NCBI RefSeq assembly: GCF_016859285.1
Contig: NC_053409.1
Span: forward strand, 21,461,976-21,525,975
From: Xiphias gladius
Lineage: Eukaryota; Chordata; Actinopteri; Istiophoriformes; Xiphiidae
Length of the DNA stretch: 64,000 bases
Direction of reading: 5' to 3'
The first letter of the stretch is position 1. Every line of letters begins with the position of its first letter. Below are positions 10,571 through 29,190 of the stretch, one piece after another. The notes below the pieces were generated by a model that was not told where the DNA came from, did no database searches, and saw only the letters and a program-made list of their open reading frames with translations. A program made the position numbers and the translations under genes.

Positions 10571-13085
10571 AGACCGACTCAAGCTTCAGGGTCCATTCAC
10601 AAACTGAAAGTCAGTGTTGCGTTCAGTCACTCGTGGGGCTGTACCTCCGTCACTGATTGGCAGACAGACCTTACTGAGGGGCGACGTGAGAGGAACCCAA
10701 TACTGTAATTTCAGTTTGTCGGTGTTCGAAGTTCTCGTGACTGGGTTGGATTTTATTTTGCTCCGTTCCACAGGACAACGGGAGGAGCGGCATCCTGCTG
10801 TGCTGCTTAGATTGAGCAGGGGGTTGAAAGAGCCTGCGGTTATTGTGATAAATTATGTCTCGTAATGGACTTTCTGAGTGCCTTTTTGTGTCTGTTCCAA
10901 GTAGTTGGTTCCCGTTGCTCCTTATCACTGATCAAAATGAAAGTCAACCCACTTCGTCCATTTATACCATTAAATTAAATAATACGGCTGGCGATTTTTT
11001 TTTTTTTTTTTTTTTTTTTCTTTTTCCTACTGTCAACATATCCTGTAAAAGGCTCCAAACCAACAGTGAGTTAGTCAGTCTCTTACTACTTACTAACTTG
11101 GTCAGCCACAAACCCATTTCTTCAAGATTTAAATATCTAAAAACAGCTCAGTAATTTCATAAAACAACTGGGCACTGTAGGTTTTGGCAAATGTTACTAA
11201 ACCAACAGGAAATGGTGCATTTATTGGGGACTATTTTCAACTGCAGATTAATACACATTCAGGGCTCTTGTCAGTATTTCTGGCAGCAGGACAGTGTATG
11301 TGTGAGTCAAAATAAACCACAGTGCCCATGTTTATCTTAATGAAGGGACATGTTGCAATCTTGCGGCTCATTTTTAATAGTTTTTGGACAACAATGGAGC
11401 TCTATGGCACACAGGAATAAGACATATCAGACAATAGTAGTTAATAAAATCAATTCATTGTTGGGATTAGTTGACAGTAAGAAACACGTAGATTATCACC
11501 AGATGTATTCTTTAAAGCAAAAATACCCTTGTTCAAAGTATCACCAACTAGTTACACTTTTAAGAGTTTACTATAAAGTGTAGGATGTTCACTCAGGGTG
11601 AACCATTAAATGTATATTGTGTGGTGAGCAGTCCACTTCCTAATGTTCAGTCAAGGCTGAAGACTCCCTGAGATATGCTGCAATTTTCGTGCCACGGGCA
11701 TTTTAAAACATTCCTCTAATTTTGGATCCATGCCAGTGCTTGTAATCACATCGCACCTTCCGCTAAGTGATTGCGGGGAGAATATGAAAACTGGAGTATG
11801 TTGTAATAGAGGAAAGGAGTTGTTCTTTAGTGTGCAGGACCAACGGCTTAATCCTGAAAAGCAGCTTGAGCCAGTTCCCTTTTTTAAAGGACAGTTGTCT
11901 GAGAGACGAGTGGCTGACGACGACTTTAAATGTTCTTTTTTTTTTTTTTTTTGCACTAGCCACAATCATGGAACTCCTCCAGTAACGGTCTTAGAGCAGA
12001 TGAATTGTATGAATTGTGTGGGCTGGCTGTATTTGTCAGCATTTGTTAGTCTGCAGTGCATCTATCATGTAATTGTCTCTGACTCTATGTGGCTTTTGTT
12101 GTCTGTAAATACATTGCACGTCGCTCCCCTGACTGGGACTGTGAATATATGCAGTATGGCAGAAAAGTAGATAGGAAGCACTACTAAATTATGCAAATGC
12201 TGTGTGTTTGACATCCAAGCACCCCATTAAAATTCATGTTGAATTCACCTGGCTTTGGCTTTTTTTAATTTAGAGGCAGGAAATTATGAGATTCTGAGTC
12301 AAAGCAGCGATTTACTACGTCAAAATGTAATTTACTAAATCAAAATTGTAAGATAGTAACCTAAATTATGAGTTAGTGAAGGTTGTAAGCTTTTTTTTCT
12401 CTCCATCTCAGTCAAAACTATGAGATACTGATTCAAAATCTTGATTTACTACATCAAAATGCGATTTACTGAGTCAAAATTATGTGCGAGTTAAATTTTT
12501 TTTAATGAGGTAATAAATCTGAATTGTGATGCAGGTCAAAATGTTGATTTACTATGTTAAAACTGAGATTTACACATTAAAATTAGGAAAAATTAAGTCA
12601 AAATTATGAGACACTATGTACATCCTAATGATTTTCACAGTAAAAGGAAATTTAGATTTTCAATCTCAGACTTTTTACTCAGTACATATTATAAATTTAA
12701 CTCAGAAAAAAGCCTAACAGTTATTTTGTGTGTTTATTAACTATTATTTTTTGGACAAAGGGCCCATATCTGTCAAGTTAGCAGGCGACAGGCACGACGC
12801 GGGATGTTGTCAATTTACCTTCAAAATAAAAGTGAACACTTGCTTGAATGCAAAAAAAAGGGGGGGGGTTCTTTTGGAAAACAATGAGTCATTGCCATAT
12901 GTCTAATACTGTTTATTATTAGCACAAAAATAGGTTAAAAAAAAAACAAATTAATGATAAGTGATAGACTAGCATGACTCATATTTTAGCTAATTTGGTA
13001 TCACAAAATAAATCACGGAACCTGTTTTATAGTTCAATTACATATCGGTTAAAAAAATGAACTTTCACGAACAAAACAATGCTTA
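10570..13085. other. Intergenic synj2bp-desi2
   Basis: No gene recognised. There are poly-T tracts at about 10995-11019 and 11935-11952 and a degenerate short-unit tandem at about 12285-12715. The longest ORF (11730-12170, + strand) contains a run of Phe from the poly-T and shows no domain. Confidence 0.6.
12285..12715. repeat. Degenerate AT-rich tandem repeat (~20-bp units)
   Basis: Irregular reiteration of blocks such as 'gatttactacgtcaaaat', 'gagtcaaaattatga' and 'gagatactga'. The unit is about 20-22 bp and strongly diverged. It is a common type of low-complexity tandem in fish DNA. Confidence 0.6.
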
Positions 13086-13089
13086 TTTT

Positions 13090-14322
13090 TTACGCCAACG
13101 GATCTTTGAATAAAAGCGTTCCGTCGAATCCGTTCGCAACGGGTTTTAACGGTCGGTGTGGGCGGCTCGTACAAAACGCGGAGGCGGAAAATTGAGCGTG
13201 TTGCGGCGGGGAGCTGGAGGACAGGACTGGTGAAGTGGTGCGTTTTGCAACAAAATGTGCTCCGGTACACCCACCGGCAGCCCCGTCGCACATCAGCTGT
13301 TGGAGGATGCTGCCTCGGAGGCAGATATGATGTAATCCAACGCCTCAGCCCCGTGTCCGGACAGAGTGAGGCAGAGAGAGAGAGGGAGAGAGAGCCGGAG
13401 CCGGACGGACCGGCTGACAACCTCGCCGCACGGATGGGTCTGCGCTGCCTGGGTCCTTCCTGAAATACGTCTTCGAAACCTCCGTCGAGCGGCTTTGGGC
13501 GAACGGTTCGGTGGCTGCAGGAGGAGTCATGTCGCGGAGGGTCGCGGCGGCCAGCCTTCACTCCTCCCGACGACGAAGAGGGCGCTGGATGCGGGCCAGC
13601 AGTAGCTGCGGCAGCGGCAGCATCGCCGGCCGCCGCTGACTCCCCCCTATCAGCTGTAATTAACCGCCATGGCTCAGGAGTCCTCCCCCACAGCTGCACC
13701 AACATCCTCCGCGTAGAAAATGGCCTCGACGTCCGTCCACCCTAGCTGTCCCCTCTCCGCCCGCGATGACAGGAGGGCGCCTGCTTCAGATTTCAACACT
13801 TGGAGGCCCTTTATGTCTGCTGTGGATCACACCATCGCCTCTGATCTGATCGTTTGAGCTCCCGTGGCTGCTTTTTATTTCGCAAATACACCTGCCTGCC
13901 TGCCTGCCTGCATCGGTTTACCTCACCACACACTTTTTTTTTTTTTTTTTTGAGCCGGGGCATGGGCCGCGTCCACTGCTGCACCCCGCTTTGCCCTGCA
14001 GGGACCTGGGCTTCATTTTTTCCTGACCTTACTTGCGATAATGGCTCTGTGACATCTCGCTAAGCTTCGGCTGCGCGGTTCGCTTTAGGACATTTTTCCC
14101 GGCTTTACGCGCAGAGCTGCTTCCCATGCGGTAGCCGTTGCCCCGCGGGGGAACGACCAGCCTCCATCCCTCCAGCCCGCCGCTGCTGCTGCTGCTGCCG
14201 CTGCCGCTGCCGACGCTGTCGTCCGCCGTGTGGCCCTGTGACTTCAGCGTAGTGTGGAGCTGCCGACGACCTTAAAACGTGGATGGTGGGGGACGATTGC
14301 CTTTCCAGCTCAGGTTTAAACC
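13090..14322 (+). promoter_or_regulatory. desi2: desi2 CpG island, promoter and 5' UTR
   Basis: A sharp switch from AT-rich flank to GC- and CpG-rich sequence over about 1.2 kb ends at the desi2 ATG. It includes a (CCTG)n run at about 13890-13911, a poly-T at about 13935-13951 and a GCT/GCC trinucleotide run at about 14181-14214. Several ORFs on both strands here, including a 218-codon minus-strand one (13049-13705), are expected in stop-poor GC-rich DNA and resemble no known protein. The transcription start is not visible. Confidence 0.7.
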
Positions 14323-21763
<7,441 letters not shown>

Positions 21764-23965
21764 ACTGCCCCCACAAACACACTGACCTCTGGACCTTCCT
21801 GCCACCGCTGCTAGTGGCTCAAGTGGCATTAGTAGGCTTGAACAACCACCTGACCTCATACTGTTTGTCCTCTGAGTAAAGAGGCAGGAAAAGAAGAGTC
21901 TTCTCTTCATGAAGAGAGCTGCAGCCGGAGACTTCAGACCTACAGCACAGAGACCCTGCTGTCCTTTCTACGGATGACGGGATGACAGAGGCAAACTTTG
22001 ACCTGAGCACTGAAGCGTAGCTCAGACCAGTTGTAGATCTGAAGTTTGTAGTACGTTATTACTAGTCTTTTCCATGAACTTTTAAACCTTTGTCAGCCTT
22101 GTTCCCTGCCTTCAGAGCTGCTTTTGTAGAATAACTAGATAGACACCTGAGACTACTGATAGTAACATTACGAGGAAACCGCTAATCTGCTCAATTTCAA
22201 CAAGTTCTCGTTCAATAACCTCTATGTGGCCTTCAGTTGATATTGTTGACTCTGCTTTCTTTGTGTGGAGCTTTAATAGTTTACTTTGGCCATTTTAGAA
22301 GGTTAGCGGGGTAGAGAGGATTTGACTGTTCCCTGAGTTCAAATGTTGCATGTTGAAAGAATTTGATAAAACATCAAACCAGACTGAGACGCCACACTTC
22401 TGATCATATCGGCAAGTATTTCTTCTCCTTTCCCTTTTGTAAAAGAAACGATCTTAACTGGGACTCATTTTAAACATTTAGCTGCCAGTGTAACCAGTTC
22501 ACCGACAGTGAAACAATCAAGGGCAAATACTGTTCAGTTTAGATTTTCGCTGTTCATACAGCCTCGGGCAGCCCCGTCACTATCTGTGAACATCTCAGAG
22601 ACACAAACACAAAGAAAGTCAAGCTGCTACACTGACTATTATTTACTTTGTGACCCAGTACAATTTTTGTCTACGCTTTTATATCCAAATGGTATTTATA
22701 TTATAATGGTGCGAGAACTTCCAAGCTGGGAAATGTACATCTACACCCAGAGATTGTTCCTGGGTAGCACTGGTCTAATCATTTTCTTCAACATTAAACT
22801 GGTGAAGACTGAGCTTTCATGAGAAAGAAAAGCAGAAACTTCAGTTTTTCCCCTTTACATTACAGTAATCCTTAAGGGAAAAGATCAACATTTCGGGAAG
22901 TGCGTTAATTTTCTTAGACGAGAAGATCGATAGCACTCTCTGGTACGGTAAATATTAAGCTAAAGCCAGCAGTCGGTTAGCTTAGCTTAGCATAAAGACT
23001 GGAAACAAGGGGAAACAGCTAGCCTACCTCTGTCCAAAGGTAACAAAATCTGCCTACCAGCACCTGTAAACATCGCAAATTGGCATGTTCCCATATCCCA
23101 AATCAGTCTTCTCTAACTAACAAGAACGAGCATTTCCCAAAATGACAAATTAAGGCCCTATTTTTATGTTTGATTTATTTCAACTGTGAACTGAACGGTG
23201 ACATGTTTACAGATATGAAGCTTTTCAAGGATAGAGAACAAACCATTTTATGAAATGACTCATAATGTCGGAGGTTGTCTTTGTTGCAGTGAGAAGATCA
23301 GATTATCGTGATGGGAAAATATGATGTCATGAAGTTATTTGTAATCATTGTGGATTTAGCATAATACAGTCCGGTAAAAAAAACAAAAAACAAAACATTA
23401 ATGCTTATTTCCCCCTCTGATACTGACGATGGTGGTGATTATAAGGGATAATGATGACAAACATCGGCTCAGTGTTGCTTGCTTTTCTTAATGTAAGAGT
23501 TCAGTAAACGGGGCCGCATGTGATTTGAATCTTTTCCCATCCCTCCTGCTGTAGTGTGTTCATTAACACTACCCTTTCTCAGGATGGAAATCACATGACT
23601 TGCAATAGTGCCATCTCGTTCCTGCCGAACAGCTTGTCAAACGCGGCTGAAGGTTCAAATGAATCATTTGACTTCCTCTTCATCTGCTTAAATAAGCTAT
23701 ATCCTTATTTATTTTTGATGTAGTCCTACATTTCACCAAGTGTATCGTGTTCAGATTCTTTGGTATATTTTGAGTTGACGGGGGCTGTACAGTTATTAGT
23801 ATTCTACGCTCAAAAGTCTTTGGCACTTTCTACAGAGCAAACCAGACATGTATTTTTTTCTATTGTACTGTGTCAACCTTAACCTTGTATTTCCTTTTCC
23901 TAACCCAAGACAATTTCAAGAATGATGATATAGTACTAGAATAAAGAGATGGATAACCAAGAAAT
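21764..23965 (+). terminator. desi2: desi2 3' UTR with alternative polyadenylation signals
   Basis: After the TGA at 21761-21763 there is a proximal ATTAAA at 22793-22798 and a canonical AATAAA at 23940-23945. Mammalian DESI2 also has a long 3' UTR, so a ~2.2-kb UTR using the distal signal is plausible. A copy of foldback family 2 lies between the two signals. Confidence 0.55.
22871..23105. repeat. Foldback family 2, left arm only (desi2 3' UTR or flank)
   Basis: The blocks 'gagaagatcgatagcactct', 'gccagcagtcggttagctta' and 'gcataaagactggaaac', then 'agctagcct' and 'ctgtccaaaggtaacaaaat', match the first half of the complete element at 59640-60168. The second arm is absent. Confidence 0.7.
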
Positions 23966-25940
23966 GTTTTGCTTCTTTTATTTTAGTCTAAAATATGGCA
24001 AAACGCTAAGGCATTCATGTCTAACTATTTTATCAAACAACTATTTCTAAACTGTTTTTCCAGAAAATCTCACAAAATATGTTGAGATTGTGACGCGCAA
24101 CTACATCTACCGTCTTTGAGGAACTTATTGCCCACCCCTAAGTAAGCCGATAAATCTACTGGGTCGATTTATCTGCCGTTATTAGCTTACTGCAAATGTA
24201 TCAGTATCTGCATTCATGTCGGCCAATAACTAACAAGAAAATACAGAAGGGAAATTCCAAAGATTTGTTTAATGTCACCATTTCCAAGTTTATATCCACT
24301 AGAGAGCTCTGACAAGTTTATTATTCAACTCTAAAATATCCTGCTTAGTTCATACATTGGTCACAACCAAATTTAATAGAGCCCGTTATGTCCTCTCATG
24401 TATAACAATTGATAATTGACAATGTATCATTATTGGATATCTTAAATAGTCAATATCGTGTCGACCTGAAAAATCCATATTGATCCATGTACCTTTAAAT
24501 ATGGGTGATAACAAGACTCTAAGTCTAAAAAAGTTCTTGTTTTTAGATATGGCCCCTCTGTAGCGGTCCAGGCAAAAAAGGTAGACCTAGTATTAAAACT
24601 GAAAAGACAGGAATTGGAACCTGCTAGCACTCTCAAACTGACTCACATGAAATAATGACTCAGTCAAAGTTGTTCGACTTTTCTGATGCTGCTGGAGGGT
24701 TTATTTTCATCAGTAATGTTTGTAAACACAGTAAAACTGATTAAAAAAAAAAAAAAAATTAGTTAAGAAACAGTTTACATTACACGTATCTTAAAATTGT
24801 ATTATACTTTTACAAGACGAACGATATTGTATGTGTATATACTGTATACATTTATTCGGTGGTGAGTGTAATAAGTGCATTATAATAATATAATGCTAAT
24901 AAGCTAAAATTTCGGGCCCTGAGTACTTAGTTTCACTTTTCCCCTCAGTACTACAATTTTGATGACTACAACTGTGTTTTATAACTTTGTCAATCATTAT
25001 CTATTTATCTGTTTATACACTAGCACACCGGTTAATTATTGCCCACAGGAAGAGTTATAGCTGTTAACAAATACACATACACACAGTGCAGCCAATAACA
25101 TAAATAAACACTTACACTCAGCTGCCAGTTTATTAGGAACACCTAGCTAAAAACTTATGCAGTCTAATGCAACAGTCCTGTAATAAATCCTACCTTCATG
25201 GAAATTGTAATGTTCAGCTTGTGTTGAAATTGTTTCACAGATTAAACTTTATGGCCATTTTGGAGGCTGCGGTTTGTGGTGCTGTTGAATTGTACTGCGT
25301 TATACGGACAGCTGTTTCCATTATTTTGTCCTAACCATTTGCATTCATGAGGGTTGGATAATGATAAGAGAAAAACATCTCTGTATAATGTAGTACAATT
25401 CCTGCAGTTGAATCAACATCTCTCTGAAACAGTTTCAATGAAAACTGAACATTAAAACCTTCACCAAGAGAGGATTTATTGCAGGAATGTTGTATTAGAG
25501 TGTATGTTTTAGTTTTAATATACTGACAACAGAGTGTACATCTGTTTTACAACTACACAAAAGTGTGTTGTAACCCATTTATTAAATGTTTATATACTTC
25601 CTATAAATACTAAATAGGGGGACTTAAAGTAGTGTAATCTAAAGCAAAGTGATGTGTTATCTGCGCTATTAGTGTTACCACGTAGAAGAAACAACTGCTT
25701 CATACAAAGCACCTGGGTTTCGGGTGGTATTATTTATTTAGTTTCGCTACAATACACAATACTAAGTTCTGACTTGGGATGCCAAATCCGTGTCGTATCC
25801 CCCTTTGGGGACACCCCGAAAGTTAGCTTGTTTTTTTTCTTAATTAAAGGGACATCCTAGTGGGTTTCAACTGGAGAGGCTACGTCATAATCCACTGTGA
25901 TAAATTAGTACAGCCGATGCAATGCTTGTTCGGACGGAAA
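23966..25940. other. Intergenic desi2-srsf5
   Basis: No gene recognised. At about 24125-24300 there is a fragment with 'ccgataaatctactgggtcg' and 'catgtcggccaataac' that resembles another dispersed fish repeat. A poly-A lies at about 24744-24759, and a well-preserved MITE occupies 25112-25540. Confidence 0.6.
25112..25540. mobile_element. MITE with ~130-bp terminal inverted repeats
   Basis: The left arm 'tacactcagctgccagttta...' (through 'aataaatcctaccttcatgg' and 'aatgttcagc') reappears as its reverse complement at the right end. There, 'gaacattaaaaccttcacca', 'gaggatttattgcagga' and 'agagtgta' mirror it. The central ~170 bp has no ORF. Long arms and small size identify a non-autonomous DNA transposon; no target-site duplication was established. 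A related copy lies at 27795-28120. Confidence 0.7.
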
Positions 25941-25949
25941 CGGGGTAAA

Positions 25950-26131
25950 GTCGTCAACTTTAGTTAATGAGTAAGCCCGAACTGGCAACCCTGAAGGCAG
26001 CAGCGTTTCCTGTTCTTTTGCTCTTTGGACTCACTCGCCATTTTGCTACAGTCGAGTGGACGGCACGTTTGGTAGTAGCTTAGCAGCGACACAAGCAACA
26101 GCACCGGGGACGATTTGAGGAGAATATTAAG
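25950..26131 (+). promoter_or_regulatory. srsf5: srsf5 promoter and non-coding exon 1
   Basis: A CpG-containing stretch ends in a clean 5' splice site (AAG|GTGAGA, exon end 26131). It is followed 3 kb later by the acceptor of the exon carrying the ATG. Vertebrate SRSF5 genes have an untranslated first exon and eight exons in total, which this layout reproduces. The exact transcription start is not visible; the exon probably begins around 26040. Confidence 0.55.
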
Positions 26132-26544
26132 GTGAGAATCTGCAGGATCGGCGTTAAATGAACGCACTAACTTGACGGTTTTAAACAACTAACCGTGGGG
26201 TTCGTTTTTTCCGAACAGTGAGTGATGTCTTTGTAGCTAACGGTAGGTAGCTGAAGCCGACCTCGAGGCGAGCTACAACCGTTACGGAGGCACCAGGCTA
26301 AACCGTTTTAAAGCGGGTTAAATAAAAGCCTACTTCATCTTAATGTTAACCAGTTAAATTATGATTATATTTTAACGGATGTTCATTTTACATATCTTGA
26401 ACTTCTTCTTTTCAACAATGCGTGAATTTAACGGGAATTTATCACGGTGTGTCCTCAGGCTAATATTAGGCCTCAGCGGTGACTGATTTGCGGTGGCGGA
26501 GGGTGTAGTGAGACTGGACTTAGTTAGATCCATTACTTAACTAA

Positions 26545-27080
26545 TGTCGCATTCACGTGTTCGGATGGTCCCATTCCCCGAGTCGGGAAATCGTTCCTCC
26601 GACCCCGGTGGTGTTCAGGTACTTTTAAAATCGGAATGTAGATACAACATTGGCGCTAAAAAGCTGATTTTTTTTTTTTTTTTTTTTTAAATTGGTCAGA
26701 GCGTCCCAGCGTTGTTGCTGCGACATCACATTTGCGTCGAAACCATTAAAATATTGCTTTACCTGTCTTTTCATGAGATTTACTGCTAATAAATAATTTT
26801 TTGCAACTAATGTAGGCTACTCTGAGTGGACAGCAACTAACGGTTGCATCCAAATACCATATTGCAAAGCAAGTCTTAGCCCCCCCCCCCCCAAAAAAAA
26901 AAAAAAAAAAATACGTGAATTTGAACCACTAGTTCAAAATGTCTTTCTTTCGTCCGCCATTTTTCTGCATGTATGACGTCGACGACTCGGCAAATTGTGT
27001 ACCAAAATTTTCTCCGACTTCCCGAGTTGTTCGACTTTAGGGGGCATTTTACCGATTATATACCACGTGAGTGAACGATA
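26545..27080. repeat. Probable foldback element with CACGTG-containing ends
   Basis: The left end 'gcattcacgtgttcggatgg' with 'cgagtcgggaaatcg' and the right end (reverse complement reads 'actcacgtggtatata' and 'aacaactcgggaagtcgga') look like diverged inverted arms about 500 bp apart. The similarity is partial, so this is tentative. Confidence 0.4.
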
Positions 27081-27139
27081 GCAATACATTGTGGAAATAC
27101 GCTAGTATTAGAAGTGTGTGGAAATGCACTGTGGTATCA

Positions 27140-27485
27140 TTAGGCTGCAACGAATAATTATTTTAATTATGGATTAATCTGATTATTTTCTCAATTAACT
27201 GATTGTTTGTTTGTTTTTAATTAAGAAATTTTTGAGAAATAATGTTACAAATACCCAGATCTCAAAGTGTCACTTTCATAATGCTTGTTTTGTTCAGGCA
27301 ATGATCCAAAATTCAAATGATTAATTTATTCATTTTTATAAATTTAAACTAAATAATCAAAATTTTAAGCAGCAAATTTTCACATTTGAGAAGCTGGAAC
27401 CATGAAATGACTTACGGAATTACATAAAGAAGCTGCCAATCAATTTCCTGTCTGTTAATGCATCACTTAGTGTTATAGCTCTACT
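27140..27485 (-). repeat. Inverted-repeat MITE-like family 1, copy 3
   Basis: It begins 'aggctgcaacgaataattat' and includes 'cacatttgagaagctggaac'. It ends '...gttatagctcta', in the same orientation as the copy at 3826-4150. Confidence 0.7.
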
Positions 27486-27489
27486 TGCT

Positions 27490-27690
27490 ACTGTAAAGTG
27501 ACCAGTAACTAAAGCTGTTAGATAGATAAAGTGGATTTAAAAGGTGCAAGATTTGTCTCTGAATGTAGTGGAGTAGAAGTAGAAAGCTGCTTGAAAAGAA
27601 AACACTCAAGTACAGTACCAGCACCTCAAAATTGTACTTATGTACAGCACTTGAAGTAATGTACTTAGTTATATTTCAACACTGCTGATG
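27490..27690 (+). repeat. Family 3 fragment (3' end)
   Basis: The blocks 'taactaaagctgttagatag', 'gtagtggagtagaagtag', 'cctcaaaattgtacttatgt' and 'gtacttagttatatttcaac' match the end of the fuller copy at 18462-18972. It directly follows family 1 copy 3. Confidence 0.65.
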
Positions 27691-27794
27691 TGATGATTAA
27701 AACTGAGATAACTCAGTTCGTAAGGATTGTAAATTGGCTTAGAGGTACCAAAAATACTAACGGACCAATTTATGCCATTTGATACTGTTTTAGA

Positions 27795-28120
27795 GAGGTA
27801 GAATTATCTTAATGGCCCCTTTTTTTGAGGCTATAGATTGTGGGACTGTCGAATTGTATTACTGAGATTAATATACTGTCAACTCTTTTTATAACAATGA
27901 GGGGGAGAACATTAGACACGCTTGCAAATGTAAGACAATTCAACACCACCTCCCGCACAAAGTCAAAAATCATCATGGATGTTGAATTAACACATCTCTG
28001 AGACAGCCCCAACAAAACTTTAACATTATAACCTTCATGAAGGTAGGATTTATTGAAGTCCTGTTTTATTACGCTGCATTAATTGTTGCTGGGTGTACCT
28101 AAGAAATTGAGGGCTGAATG
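27795..28120. mobile_element. Second copy of the 25112-25540 MITE
   Basis: It shares the internal blocks 'gtcgaattgtatta' and 'gttgaattaacacatctctg'. It also shares the right arm 'ccttcatgaaggtaggattt...' through 'gggtgtacctaag'. The left arm is missing or too diverged to see. Shared internal sequence supports common descent rather than chance. Confidence 0.6.
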
Positions 28121-28484
28121 TTGGAGGTTATTAGTTTCAGCTTTGTGAGATCTTGGGGCTTTTTGTGAAACCAGACTCTGATTGAAAGTAAATAACTGTA
28201 CTGAAACCGGTTTAACCAGAACTGGTTTATCATGTGGCTTTGATCCTGTTCAGGTTGAGTTTCACTATAGCTAGTGATTTTCACTCCAGACTTAATTTAT
28301 TTAACTTTATTCACAAGTAAACAAAAGCTTGCACAAAGGAAGATGTAACATGCACAGCATTCAGGAAAGTGTTGAGCGAGGTGGAAAGCCAGCAGGAACA
28401 TCTAATCATCAATTTAGTTGGTGGAAGATGATAAACAATAACCACACTCATTAAATATATGGAATTTGCTGTTTGAAATAGCAT

Positions 28485-28805
28485 TTAGAGCTGCAATGAT
28501 GAATTGATTAATGGACAGAAAAATAAACTATTTTGATAATCAAATTGTTAAAGTAACCTTTTAATGTAAAAAATCCTGTTTTCAGCCTCTCAAATATGAG
28601 GATTTCCTGTTTTTCTGTGTTTTATTATCCTATTAAATTTAATATTTTTTAGTTTTGGACTGTTGGTTGGAAAAAACAAGACATTTTAAGACATAACCTT
28701 GGTATTTTTCCACCATTTTCTGACATTTTGTAGACTAAACAATTAATCAAGAAAATAACTGCTAGATTAATCAATAATGAAAAGCATTGTTAGTTGCGGC
28801 CCAAA
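28485..28805 (+). repeat. Inverted-repeat MITE-like family 1, copy 4
   Basis: It begins 'agagctgcaatgatgaattg', includes 'cagcctctcaaatatgagga' and ends 'tagttgcggccc', in the same orientation as the copy at 9570. Confidence 0.7.
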
Positions 28806-29190
28806 CAGCCTCTCTGCTGTTTTTCAGTGAAGGTTAATGTTTTATTGCAGACAAGTGTATTGACTTTTAGGTGTTAGTGAAAGTTACCTTACAAGGTTCA
28901 AGACTTATAAATAAACTATTGTAACTATGGTCAGAAAGTAATTCAAAACTAATGTCACAGCTTCTGCCATCTTGACTTTATTTCTGATCAGTAATATATT
29001 AGTTACTAATTAATCTTCGAATGTGAGTCTACATGAGGCGATGTGTTTAAAAGGAACTGTCGACCAAGTGAACTCAGGATACCAACAAATATCAATGATT
29101 AAGCTGTCTTTACTCCGCTTTTCCTCCTGCATTCCATTGGGGTTAAATGTTTACCATATCTTGTGTTTTCCTATTTCAGCAGATAACATT

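Larger units (their letters stand above)
26132..29179 (+). other. srsf5 intron 1, packed with repeats
   Basis: A 3.0-kb intron within the 5' UTR. In order it holds a probable foldback element (26545-27080), a homopolymer C/A tract (about 26881-26911), family 1 copy 3 (27140-27485), a family 3 fragment (27490-27690), a MITE copy (27795-28120) and family 1 copy 4 (28485-28805). I see little unique sequence. Confidence 0.6.

Noticed and set aside
11730..12170. 146-codon plus-strand ORF between synj2bp and desi2
   Set aside because: It contains a Phe run from a genomic poly-T, shows no domain and has no recognisable splice or promoter context.
13049..13705. 218-codon minus-strand ORF
   Set aside because: It lies in the desi2 CpG island where stops are rare, is low in complexity (Ala/Ser/Arg-rich), resembles no known family and runs against the gene direction.
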